Of a DNA stretch of 64,000 nucleotides, positions 37,440-44,848 are shown piece after piece (position 1 is the first letter of the stretch; the number at the start of each line of letters is the position of its first letter). Below the pieces are notes generated by a model, which worked only from the letters and a program-made list of their open reading frames with translations, ran no database searches and was not told the origin of the DNA. This stretch comes from Marinobacter orientalis (GTDB lineage Bacteria > Pseudomonadota > Gammaproteobacteria > Pseudomonadales > Oleiphilaceae). The translations under genes and the position numbers were made by a program. Location: assembly GCF_004792665.1 (NCBI RefSeq), contig NZ_SRZX01000005.1, forward strand, positions 186,001-250,000. Direction: 5' to 3'.

Positions 37440-38117
37440 TTAAAGCATTTTTTTCAGTTCACCGTAATCACCGCCGGTACGAAGCACCAGAGTAATGTCA
37501 TTATCATTACGGTTACGGAAAAACCAGCCGTGGTTACCGGTGAACGCCGCTTCCAGCTCTCCCTCATCCTGCGGAACGCCGCGGCCCTTCTCGTAGGAGA
37601 TGGATTGTCCGCTGCCGTCACCGTGGGTGTCATAGTTGATCGGACCGCCCTCGGATACCCAGGAAAAACGGGCAATGGCGCCTTCCTCCATGGTGAGTTT
37701 GAATTCTGTACCTTCACCGGGGGTCAGAACGACACGTAACTCGTCCTGCCATTCCGGTGCGGCCACGGGTTCTGGTGCGGCCTCTTCTGTTTCCGGCGCG
37801 GCTTCGGGTTCCGGAGCCACGACTGTTCCGGAGGCAGGCTCAGCGGGCTCTGAGATGTTCTCCCCACTGGAGGATTGTACTGAGACCATCTGTACAGCCT
37901 CGTCGGCGTCGGCTTCTTCTTCGAGCTGTTTCTTGATTTCTCCCATCTCGGTCAAACCAAGCAGGCGGCCTGCCCCAGTGGGGTCCATTGCATACTCGGC
38001 TGGCATTACCACCGTGACCAGCAGCACCAGGGCTACAACGGCGGCGATAATGGTGGAGCGAATCAGCCGGGCGGTGCCGGGTAGTTCGTTTTGTGAGGGC
38101 ATATCGGTGTTGTACAT
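37440..38117 (-). CDS. Membrane-anchored protein of a metal cassette (unrecognised function)
   Basis: A 225-residue protein with one N-terminal helix (about 19-40, STIIAAVVALVLLVTVVMPA). A Glu/Ala/Pro-rich linker follows (about 64-125). A C-terminal beta domain ends it, with FKLTMEEGAIARFSWVSEGG, INYDTHGDGSG and FTGNHGWFFRNRNDNDITLV. It is of the kind called transmembrane anchor protein. The single helix near the N-terminus puts the C-terminal domain in the periplasm. The acidic linker and the DTHGDG and GNHGW histidines could bind metal, but that is inference. GGAGA precedes the ATG. It lies 15 bp after the HupE-like gene. Confidence 0.7.
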   Translation of the reverse strand: MYNTDMPSQNELPGTARLIRSTIIAAVVALVLLVTVVMPAEYAMDPTGAGRLLGLTEMGEIKKQLEEEADADEAVQMVSVQSSSGENISEPAEPASGTVVAPEPEAAPETEEAAPEPVAAPEWQDELRVVLTPGEGTEFKLTMEEGAIARFSWVSEGGPINYDTHGDGSGQSISYEKGRGVPQDEGELEAAFTGNHGWFFRNRNDNDITLVLRTGGDYGELKKML

Positions 38118-38132
38118 AAAAGGTCTCCAGAA

Positions 38133-38867
38133 TCAGGCGACAAAATAACCGGTGAGCTGATAGCCGACAAGCAGGAAGCCCGCGCTCATCATGGCAACGT
38201 TGGCGGTGTAGGCATGGCGGAAAAAGCCATCGGTCTTGCGCCAGAACCCCATCACGATCAGGATCATGGCCAGAGCAATGATCTGGCCGATTTCCACACC
38301 CACGTTGAACGCGAGCAGGTTCGGTACCAGTCCATCCGGAGATATGTCGTACTCGATGATTTTTGAAGACAGACCAAAACCGTGGAAGAGGCCAAAGATC
38401 AGTGTCGCAGCCCGGGTGTTGGGCTGGAAACCGAACCAGCGCTGATACGCCCCCAGGTTATCCAGCGCCTTGTACACCACCGACAGCCCGATAATGGCAT
38501 CGATAATGTAGCTGTTGATGCCTATATTGAAATACACGCCCAACAGCATGGTGGTGGAATGCCCCAGCGCAAACAGACTGACGTAGAGGGCGATGTGCTG
38601 CATACGGTAGAGAAAAAAGATGACGCCCAGAAGGAACAGGAGATGGTCATAGCCGGTGACCATGTGCTTGGCCCCCAGGTACATGAACGCAATGAGGTTT
38701 ACCCCGGTAATTTCCTGGATGTAGCCCTTGTCGCCCTGGGCAACAGCATGGGCCAATACATCGGAGCTGGTCCCGAACAGGGCGAGCGCCAGCAGAATCC
38801 ACATCAGATGGCGGCCGCCGCTGGAAGCACGCGTACACCAATGCCGGTCAGGCAAAACTGGCAACAT
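38133..38867 (-). CDS. HupE/UreJ-like membrane protein
   Basis: A 244-residue membrane protein with six to seven helices. Histidines lie at conserved places: MVTGYDHLLFLLGVIFFLYR, FALGHSTTMLLGVYF, IFGLFHGFGLSSK and FNVGVEIGQIIALAM. HupE/UreJ proteins are nickel or cobalt permeases. The ATG at 38867 is kept because AGGAG lies five bases upstream; it implies a 21-residue basic leader before the hydrophobic segment, and the alternative ATG at 38804 has no RBS. It is the first gene of the HupE - anchor - CDF cassette, so uptake or sensing and efflux of one metal may be combined. Confidence 0.82.
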   Translation of the reverse strand: MLPVLPDRHWCTRASSGGRHLMWILLALALFGTSSDVLAHAVAQGDKGYIQEITGVNLIAFMYLGAKHMVTGYDHLLFLLGVIFFLYRMQHIALYVSLFALGHSTTMLLGVYFNIGINSYIIDAIIGLSVVYKALDNLGAYQRWFGFQPNTRAATLIFGLFHGFGLSSKIIEYDISPDGLVPNLLAFNVGVEIGQIIALAMILIVMGFWRKTDGFFRHAYTANVAMMSAGFLLVGYQLTGYFVA

Positions 38868-38962
38868 ATCGGCTCCTGTCGTTTTGATTGGTAGGATCGT
38901 AGCTCAGAGAGATCATCTGGTGGCACTCGAGATGGGTCGGGACGGGGAATAGCAAGTAAGGA

Positions 38963-38979
38963 TGGTACCCCCGGCAGGA
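38963..38979. repeat. Distal attachment site (att repeat, tRNA 3' end copy)
   Basis: 17 bp identical to the 3' terminus, including CCA, of tRNA-Arg(CCT) at 44686-44702. Similarity fades just inside the T arm, so this is an att remnant and not a second tRNA. Confidence 0.8.
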
Positions 38980-39165
38980 TTGGTTACCTTGTCTGGCACC
39001 TCTAACCTGCTGAATATTAAGGCTCAAACTGCGACGTTTTTTAGAATGTAACACAGTATGTTGCACATGATATACACTGGAATTGAATATACGCGTGGGT
39101 GATCGAGAGTTTTGAGTTAATTGTTCCATCCTCGCTTAGCTATGGTTCGCTCGAAGGGAGGAGGA

Positions 39166-40059
39166 GTGCCTGATCTAATCACGGTATTTAAGTTCAGGGA
39201 GGGGAACGTCAGAGACCTTGATGCTTTCTTCAACGATTATCTTTGGTTCTCCTCGTTAGGAGCATTGAACGACCCGTATGAGGGCTTTGCTCATTTTTAT
39301 TCGGAAGGTGTAACTGATGGTTTGAGAGTCGAGTTTCTCAAAAAGGTCTACGCTACCGAGTCTGAAGAAAAAAACCCAGAGAAGGTCGTACAGGACCTGT
39401 ATATGGAACACCTCGAAAAGGGAGAGAACGGCTTTGCTGACTATGTTGATGGTCAGGCAATAGCTTACCTCCGCGATTTCCACGAAGCTCAAAGAGACGA
39501 GATAGCTGTGTACTCTTTGTCCGTGTCGCGTGGAGACGATGAGCAGATGCCATCTCCGCTAAACAATATGCAAATGTGGGCGCACTATGCAGGGGGATTC
39601 AAAGGTTTTTGCATTGAGTTTGATTACGGAAGGCTCCTGAAATCCCTCAAGGAGAAAAATGCAGGTAAGATAGCAACTTCACCGATACATTACGCGGATG
39701 ACCAGCGGCTACCAAGAGTTTCTGTCAAGCAGCTTATGGAGAGTTACCTCAGCGACGAGCACGGCGCCTTGTCCATAGAGATTCTCAAAGCCTTTGCAAC
39801 GAAGCAGTACAGTTGGGCTTATGAAAACGAAGTCCGGGTATTAGGTGATGTTCAAGGCAAAATGTTCTTCGACCCCTCTTGCATTCGTGCCATCTATGTT
39901 GCCTCGCCAATGCCGGAATGGTCGAAGACTTTTCTTTGCGCTGCCGCATCATCTAAGGGTTCCCACATCAAGGTTTATGACGTCGGGCTTCACTCTGAGT
40001 TTTATCAATTTGGTATTCGAGAAATACTTCGGACTGATGAGGATGATGAGGTGTGTTGA
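39166..40059 (+). CDS. DUF2971 domain-containing protein
   Basis: A 297-residue cytosolic protein with DUF2971 features: an early FKFRE followed by DYLWFSSLGALNDPYEGFA, then central MQMWAHYAGGFKGFCIEFDY, and KQYSWAYENEVRVLG towards the end. Members are common on genomic islands and phages; their biochemistry is not established. A GTG at 39166 with AAGGGAGG four bases away gives the family-like N-terminus; an in-frame TTG at 39121 and ATG at 39142 have no RBS. It is the likely cargo gene of the element and a possible defence or stress gene (inference). Confidence 0.8.
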   Translation: MPDLITVFKFREGNVRDLDAFFNDYLWFSSLGALNDPYEGFAHFYSEGVTDGLRVEFLKKVYATESEEKNPEKVVQDLYMEHLEKGENGFADYVDGQAIAYLRDFHEAQRDEIAVYSLSVSRGDDEQMPSPLNNMQMWAHYAGGFKGFCIEFDYGRLLKSLKEKNAGKIATSPIHYADDQRLPRVSVKQLMESYLSDEHGALSIEILKAFATKQYSWAYENEVRVLGDVQGKMFFDPSCIRAIYVASPMPEWSKTFLCAAASSKGSHIKVYDVGLHSEFYQFGIREILRTDEDDEVC

Positions 40060-41052
40060 GCTAAGGCGTATCTTCGTTTGGGGTCTAAGTGCAGTTATCA
40101 GCCGTCCGTTACCGCTGAGCCTCCGATGGGAAGGGTGCAGGCACAATCATCTTGAAGAAAATGACTCAAGGTGTCGCTCAGTATTCACATTGAGGGTGTT
40201 CGAAAGGTTTATATCAAAGAAATTTGAGCGTGTAATTATAAAGAGTCGAAGCTTGAATTACCCCCATACCCCCCCTAACTCAGGGCCAGGAGCGGGTAAG
40301 GGGTCTTACTTTATAGCCACATAACGTGGGCTTTCTGTTCGGCGACTGGTTCCAGTTCAGGCTGTCTAGCTTCTGGTCCGCTTGGGGTGATCGGCAAGAT
40401 CAGCACCAGGTAAAGCATCAGGGTTCTGAGCGTTCGCCCACTCACCCAGATTGATATCCCGTCTCTAGGAGGGGTAATATCAGGTTGTCGTCGCTCGACA
40501 CGTCGAGTATGACGATGGAGTAGTGGCATATGGGTTCTCCTCTAAAGTACCTTTTGCCGTGCTTCAATGGACACATTGCGACTGGCGTCGGCCAAACTTC
40601 AGTCGCAGGCCTGCCCGGGGGAGACCTCGGGTTAGGCGTGTCCATTACCTTACCCTTCAGCACTTGTTTCCACTTCTGTATTTCCTGCTCAAGTCCTTCT
40701 GTGCCGCTGATGTACAAACCTTAATGTAACCTTCTGGTTAAAGACAGGGGGAGAATGGTTAAGGTTCATTAAATTGTGTGCGGCGGTGGTGTTGGGTTCG
40801 GTGTATCACCCTGATTTTTAGTTGAAAATGGTATCTTTCCACAGGGATGTGTACCGAGTATGAGTTGCGGTGCACAGTCCAAGGTTGAGCTACCCCGCGT
40901 GTCCAGGTGAGTAAGCATGTCTGACACGCTCCTCTCCATGTTCTCGGCCCTTGTTTCTTCGTGTCCAACAAAATCGGATTTTAATTTATTGACACTATGT
41001 AAAGGTGAGCCTTAGACTAATTTGGACATAACAGTTCACTGAGGGTTACCGC
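40060..41052. other. Long non-coding stretch of the element, about 1 kb
   Basis: No convincing gene is seen. A 91-codon minus-strand frame (40442-40717, TTG start, poor RBS) reads like plausible protein but is unsupported. The heptamer GTGTCCA/TGGACAC occurs four times (40568-40574, 40638-40644, 40899-40905, 40961-40967), with a near copy TTGGACA at 41022-41028. The last copies flank the promoter of the serine recombinase, so they may be operators or recombinase sites. Confidence 0.5.
40989..41018 (+). promoter_or_regulatory. Promoter of the serine recombinase gene
   Basis: A perfect -35 (TTGACA, 40989-40994) is followed after 17-18 bases by TTAGAC or TAGACT as -10, about 40 bp before the TTG start. 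It lies between two inverted TGTCCAA / TTGGACA motifs (40962-40968 and 41022-41028), which could bind a repressor or the recombinase itself. Confidence 0.5.
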
Positions 41053-41610
41053 TTGAACGGACATCACGTTGCCTACATCCGGGTCAGCTCTGTTGACCAG
41101 AACACAGACCGCCAGCTTGCAGACGCTGGTATTGAGTTTGATATGACCTTTACTGACAGGGTCAGCGGCAAGGATAGAAACAGGCCTGAACTTCGGGCAT
41201 GCCTTAAGCACATACGAAAGGGTGACTACCTCCACGTCCACAGTATCGACAGGCTCGCCCGGAACATGGTTGACCTTCTGGAAATCGTTGAGGAGGTGAC
41301 CGAGCGTGGTGTGACCATTCAGTTCCACAAGGAGAAGCTGGTTTTCACTGGTGAGGAGAACCCCTTTCAGCGTCTCCAGCTTCAGATGATGGGAGCCTTT
41401 GCAGAGTTTGAGCGTGCCATGATCAACGAACGTCAAAGGGAAGGCATTGCTGCCGCCAGGAAGAAAGGTAAGCAGATCGGGGCGAAACCAAAGTTGACCC
41501 CTGAACAGGTCGAAGAGATAAGGAGCAGGGTTACAGCCGGAGAGCAGAAGAAGGCGCTGGCTCATGAGTTCGGCGTCAGTCGACAGACCCTTTACACAGC
41601 CCTGGCTTGA
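41053..41610 (+). CDS. Serine recombinase (resolvase/invertase family)
   Basis: A 185-residue small serine recombinase. The catalytic serine is S12 in VAYIRVSSVDQNTDRQL. The active-site arginines lie in VHSIDRLARNMVDLLEIV and GAFAEFERAMINERQREGI. A C-terminal helix-turn-helix is visible: LTPEQVEEIRSRVTAGEQKK, then LAHEFGVSRQTLYTAL. Length equals gamma-delta or Hin-type enzymes, so it likely inverts or resolves DNA at short crossover sites. The start is TTG with GAGGG seven bases upstream; there is no internal ATG in range. Confidence 0.9.
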   Translation: MNGHHVAYIRVSSVDQNTDRQLADAGIEFDMTFTDRVSGKDRNRPELRACLKHIRKGDYLHVHSIDRLARNMVDLLEIVEEVTERGVTIQFHKEKLVFTGEENPFQRLQLQMMGAFAEFERAMINERQREGIAAARKKGKQIGAKPKLTPEQVEEIRSRVTAGEQKKALAHEFGVSRQTLYTALA

Positions 41611-41646
41611 TACGTACTCCTACCTACCTGACCTCCTGCCCAGTTT

Positions 41647-41662
41647 TTTTGTCGGACCAAAG
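41647..41662. repeat. Direct repeat copy 1 (TTTTGTCGGACCAAAG)
   Basis: A 16 bp sequence identical to 42652-42667. The two copies flank the rnhA and small-ORF segment of the element in the same orientation. It could be a crossover site for the serine recombinase or a regulatory site. Confidence 0.7.
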
Positions 41663-41720
41663 AACGAACCCGCCGCATCACCTCGCGGCATAACCGACAG
41701 AAAGGCAGGAGGTCATCATC

Positions 41721-42209
41721 ATGACAACGAACACATCTACTATCACCATTCACACAGACGGGGCATGCAAGGGCAACCCAGGGCCTGGCTCTTGGGCTGT
41801 GATCATTGAGGACGAGCATCAGCGCCTATTCCTGGCAGATCGAGTACCTGAGACTACAAACCAGAGGATGGAGCTCACCGCTGCAATCAAAGCGTTGGAG
41901 ACCCTGAAGCAACACGCAGGCAGGCCCATACGGCTGGTCACAGACAGCCAGTTGCTCGTCAAAGGCATGACGGAGTGGCTGGAGGGCTGGAAGGTCAGGG
42001 GCTGGCGAGGCTCAACAGGTAAGCCTGTCCTGAATCAAGCCCTCTGGCAGCAACTGGACGTCCTGAGCCAGGGACACACTATTTCCTGGGAGTGGGTCAG
42101 AGGACACAACGGCCATCAGGGCAACGAGGAAGCCGATGTTTTGGCCAACCGGGCACTGGTTGAAGGGCCTGTCTGCAAGAGGGTGTTTCTTGACGCTGGA
42201 GCGGCCTGA
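41721..42209 (+). CDS. rnhA: Ribonuclease HI
   Basis: A 162-residue RNase HI that cuts the RNA strand of RNA-DNA hybrids. All four metal-binding carboxylates are present: D13 in HTDGACKGNPGPG, E51 in TNQRMELTAAIKAL, D75 in RLVTDSQLLVKGMTEW and D139 in GNEEADVLANRAL. H129 lies in VRGHNGHQGN. GGCAGGAGG precedes the ATG. It is a second, element-borne copy type, since the chromosome should have its own. It could help element replication by removing RNA primers or R-loops. Confidence 0.92.
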   Translation: MTTNTSTITIHTDGACKGNPGPGSWAVIIEDEHQRLFLADRVPETTNQRMELTAAIKALETLKQHAGRPIRLVTDSQLLVKGMTEWLEGWKVRGWRGSTGKPVLNQALWQQLDVLSQGHTISWEWVRGHNGHQGNEEADVLANRALVEGPVCKRVFLDAGAA

Positions 42210-42406
42210 GAAGGCCTGCAGTGGTGTCATCTTATCTCAGCAATAGGCGAGTAGCCTGAAGGCTCAAACCCCTCTCCTAGGCCTTTTAAATCAGTAGGGT
42301 AGAAGTAGTCTCGACCTCGGAACTGCTAACGGAATCTTAACTACTCCTCCCTGAAATCTCCGGCTATCTTCGTCAGCCTAAACAACCAGCACAGAGGAGT
42401 ATTCGC

Positions 42407-42595
42407 ATGGACATGACGATACTGGTTCAAGACTTTATCCTTCCCACCGTTGGCCGTGGAGACGTACATAACCCGGAGTCAATCAATAACCATACCCGTT
42501 GGGCGGCTACCGATGATGAGCTTGTATTCCTGACCCACCGTTCCAACGGAAAGCCGGCTTTTGAGGCAGGCGGTGTGTTCTTCGCTGGCAGCTAA
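42407..42595 (+). CDS. Small hypothetical protein
   Basis: A 62-residue ORF with a good GAGGAG box eight bases before ATG. The sequence (LVQDFILPTVGRGDVHNPES, then TRWAATDDELVFLTHRSNGK and ending FEAGGVFFAGS) matches no family I know and has no membrane helix. It stands between rnhA and the non-coding region. Confidence 0.55.
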   Translation: MDMTILVQDFILPTVGRGDVHNPESINNHTRWAATDDELVFLTHRSNGKPAFEAGGVFFAGS

Positions 42596-42651
42596 TTGAA
42601 TGACCCCGAGAAATGTTGGGCTCGCAGGCCTTGTGCTTCTTGGGGTCAACA

Positions 42652-42667
42652 TTTTGTCGGACCAAAG
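42652..42667. repeat. Direct repeat copy 2 (TTTTGTCGGACCAAAG)
   Basis: Identical to 41647-41662, about 1 kb apart, same orientation. It lies just after the small ORF. Confidence 0.7.
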
Positions 42668-42743
42668 GATAGAGATACCTGAAGTATGACAGGCAGTCAT
42701 GCTGAAGACCCGTATTCAGTTCATCTGAATGACCATTGCTACT

Positions 42744-42847
42744 GGGGGGAGCACTGGTTCTGGGGGGGGTAGGGGGGGTAACTTAAAGTTATTACTAAAA
42801 GCTCTGTTACTACTAGCTTTGTTTCCTCTAGTTCCTATTACTAATAG
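42744..42847 (+). repeat. G-run cluster followed by short palindromes
   Basis: Runs of six, eight and seven G occur at 42744-42749, 42762-42769 and 42772-42778, enough for a G-quadruplex on the plus strand. Right after them lie TAACTT-A-AAGTTA (42779-42791), AAAGCT-N11-AGCTTT (42798-42820) and CTATTA-C-TAATAG (42835-42847). Confidence 0.6.
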
Positions 42848-43171
42848 TCATAACTCGTGGTTAAACCTCTGGTTACAACTTGGAGTCAAACTACAGGCTG
42901 AGGCCTGGGGTGTTCTCCAAGTCAGACAGGGGATATGTTCACGAGCCTCTGCCTCCGGTGAGTAGAGCCACTGAGGTCACCACCAGTACCAGTTCAGCGA
43001 CCCCTGGTAGTAACTCTGGGTCTAACCCTGAGGCAGCGATTAGTCTTGCTTCTTGTGGTTACTCAGGGTCTTGAGTCAGAGCCTGTGTATGCTCCTGACC
43101 CCCGGTAGGAGTAGAACTGGTCAACTATCATCTGGCATGAGCCAAGCGCCCGACCTCTTGCCATACCTTTC

Positions 43172-43212
43172 AGCCCCACTTGCGGTTAACTCCGTCGGTG
43201 GGGCTTTTTTTT
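43172..43212 (+). terminator. Rho-independent terminator at the 3' end of the element's plus-strand region
   Basis: AGCCCCAC (43172-43179) pairs with GTGGGGCT (43198-43205) across an 18-base loop, followed by eight T. It ends plus-strand transcription just before the convergent integrase gene and implies an upstream transcript, either the small ORF or a non-coding RNA. Confidence 0.75.
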
Positions 43213-43213
43213 C

Positions 43214-44554
43214 TTACTGAGAGTCAGCTGACGAGCTGAGGCAATCAACTGGAATGGCGACCTGCTGAAGAGCTTCTTGTTTCTTTCTCAATGCTCGTCC
43301 CTTGCCGTAGTCGTCCTCTGTGTCACTTTTTCCGTGCCCCACGATTGCTCCTCTAGCGTCCTTGGTCACGTCGGCATTTCTGAGCCTGTCTATCATGGCG
43401 TGACGAAAGCAATGGGAAGTAATGGCCCATGCCTTCAGTCGCTTATTGGTGGCTGCGGATGCTGTGTCATTGCCTCTGGGTTTAGCGTAGTTCGGGAACA
43501 GGGCTTCATGTCCGCCTGCGTGAGCTGCTACGGCCCTTTTGGCTGCATGGAGTGCCACACCTACCAATGGGACGAGACGCGCTGACGAGTCGTTCTTCAG
43601 TGTCCGCCACTCGTTGTCTTGCAGGTTGATGTGCGGTACCTCATGGTCAAGCACAACGTCACTTAGCTTGAGGCCTGAGATTTCACCTACTCGTGTACCC
43701 GTCTCCATTTGCATCAGAATAATCACAGCGGTGGGGGAAGGGTCATTCAGGAACCTTGAGGCTATCTCCATCAGTTCTGTATCTGTGGGAACCTTCTTGT
43801 CCTTGGCGTCTTTGCCTTCGTTGGGAATGCTGACAGAGCTGAAGGGATTTGGCCTATTCATCTCGGTCTCGGTAATGCACATCTGTGCAATAGCCCTGAG
43901 CTGCCTCAGCTCCCTTCTGACCGTTCCTGTGACCATGCCATCAGCTAACCGATGGTCAATGTAAGTTCTGACGTGCATCCGTTTGAGGTCTGAGAACGGA
44001 ATATCTCCCACGACCTCGACGAACTTGTTCCAGTACCGCTGGCAACGTTCAATAAACCGGGAGTCATTGGCCTTCTTGTGTTGTTGCTCGTAGTAAGTGA
44101 AGACTCTGGACAGTCGTAGCTCCTTGGGGTTCTGAAGGCGCTTCAAGGCCTCCTGTTCAACTGGAGTCAGGAACTCTTCAACCGGAGCGTGCTCGTAGGT
44201 TTCCCAGCATTGACCGGCGTAGGCTTGTCTTTTGGGTTCAGCCACGGCATCGACGAAGGAGTCGAGGGTCAGGTATCGCTCGGCCATGCGGGCAGCAGCG
44301 TTCATGGTCTCCCTTGGGGTAAGGTTGTTCCCCTGGCTCAGGGCTACGAATTCAGCTTTGTAGGTCCGTGCAAAGCGTTCAGCCTTATGCATGGCTACCG
44401 TCAGTTCATCCGTTTTCAGCGAATGGCGTATGCTCCGCTTACCGTAGTGGGTGACCAATTCGGTGGGGACTCGCATGACAAATTGGTAGATGTTGCCGCG
44501 CTTCTGGAGGTACTTCGTTTTGATGGACAAGGCATAACCCAACTTCACTATCAC
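43214..44554 (-). CDS. int: Tyrosine-type site-specific integrase
   Basis: A 446-residue phage-type integrase. The N-terminus (RGNIYQFVMRVPTELVTHYG) is of the DUF6538 kind seen in island integrases. The catalytic set is R288 in ETGTRVGEISGLKL, H381-C-F-R384 in TSHCFRHAMIDRL, H407 in IVGHGKSD and nucleophile Y416 in DDYGKGR. The start is GTG at 44554. It lies 131 bp from the 3' end of tRNA-Arg(CCT) and should catalyse insertion into and excision from the 17 bp att core. Confidence 0.92.
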   Translation of the reverse strand: MIVKLGYALSIKTKYLQKRGNIYQFVMRVPTELVTHYGKRSIRHSLKTDELTVAMHKAERFARTYKAEFVALSQGNNLTPRETMNAAARMAERYLTLDSFVDAVAEPKRQAYAGQCWETYEHAPVEEFLTPVEQEALKRLQNPKELRLSRVFTYYEQQHKKANDSRFIERCQRYWNKFVEVVGDIPFSDLKRMHVRTYIDHRLADGMVTGTVRRELRQLRAIAQMCITETEMNRPNPFSSVSIPNEGKDAKDKKVPTDTELMEIASRFLNDPSPTAVIILMQMETGTRVGEISGLKLSDVVLDHEVPHINLQDNEWRTLKNDSSARLVPLVGVALHAAKRAVAAHAGGHEALFPNYAKPRGNDTASAATNKRLKAWAITSHCFRHAMIDRLRNADVTKDARGAIVGHGKSDTEDDYGKGRALRKKQEALQQVAIPVDCLSSSADSQ

Positions 44555-44685
44555 TGCATACCGCTCCTACAATGGGAACCGGCAAGCTACGGCTGATGTA
44601 TCACGCCGTGTTGCCACTTTGTATCACAGTGAGCCTATGGAATATCGTTCAAGACCTTGAAAAAGCAGGGTTTCTCGCTAATCTT

Positions 44686-44702
44686 TGGTACCCCCGGCAG
44701 GA
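44686..44702. repeat. Proximal attachment site inside tRNA-Arg 3' end
   Basis: TGGTACCCCCGGCAGGA, identical to 38963-38979; it covers the CCA end, the discriminator base, the acceptor strand and the start of the T arm. Confidence 0.8.
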
Positions 44703-44762
44703 CTCGAACCTGCTACCTTCCCCTTAGGAGGGGGACGCTCTATCCAGATGAGCTACGGGGGC
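44686..44762 (-). tRNA. tRNA-Arg (anticodon CCT)
   Basis: A complete 77-base cloverleaf with encoded CCA. The acceptor stem is GCCCCCG / CGGGGGT with a G-T first pair. The D stem is GCTC / GAGC, the anticodon stem TCCCC / GGGGA with loop CTCCTAA (anticodon CCT), and the T arm GCAGG-TTCGAGT-CCTGC. Its 3' 17 bases are the attachment core of the neighbouring element, and insertion restores an intact gene. Confidence 0.95.
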
Positions 44763-44848
44763 ATCTATGCAAGAAGGGCGGTATGATAGCGGCCTGAAGC
44801 CTGTGGCTCAAGGTGTGTTGCGGATTCGTCGTTTATTCCGGGGGTGTT

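Larger units (their letters stand above)
42596..43213. other. Non-coding stretch of the element with G-runs and palindromes
   Basis: About 620 bp without a supported gene. It holds the second copy of the 16 bp repeat (42652-42667), a G-run cluster (42744-42778), a set of short palindromes (42779-42847) and a terminator at 43172-43212. Base composition changes sharply from G-rich to A/T-rich at 42779. It could encode a structured RNA ending at the terminator or hold a replication origin; nothing decides between them. Confidence 0.5.
38963..44702. mobile_element. Integrative element in tRNA-Arg(CCT), about 5.7 kb
   Basis: The element is bounded by identical 17 bp copies of TGGTACCCCCGGCAGGA, one at 38963-38979 and one forming the 3' end of the intact tRNA-Arg at 44686-44702. 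The tyrosine integrase gene lies beside the tRNA, as expected for site-specific insertion at a tRNA 3' end. The interior carries a DUF2971 protein, a serine recombinase, RNase HI, a small ORF and unusually much non-coding DNA. No replication, mobilisation, capsid or toxin-antitoxin gene was recognised, so it may depend on a helper or be a cut-down relic. The HupE and glycosyltransferase genes flanking it are chromosomal. Confidence 0.85.

Noticed and set aside
38963..38979. Second tRNA gene suggested by the sequence similar to a tRNA 3' end
   Set aside because: Only the last 17 bases match; no D or anticodon arm exists. It is an att copy.
39845..40324. 159-codon plus-strand ORF overlapping the end of the DUF2971 gene
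   Set aside because: Out-of-frame shadow of the DUF2971 gene that runs on into non-coding DNA.
40442..40717. 91-codon minus-strand ORF in the element
   Set aside because: TTG start with no spaced RBS, no family resemblance; kept only as a remark on the non-coding stretch.
42596..43213. Retron or reverse-transcriptase system around the possible RNA
   Set aside because: No reverse transcriptase is encoded in the element, and RNase HI alone is not sufficient evidence.
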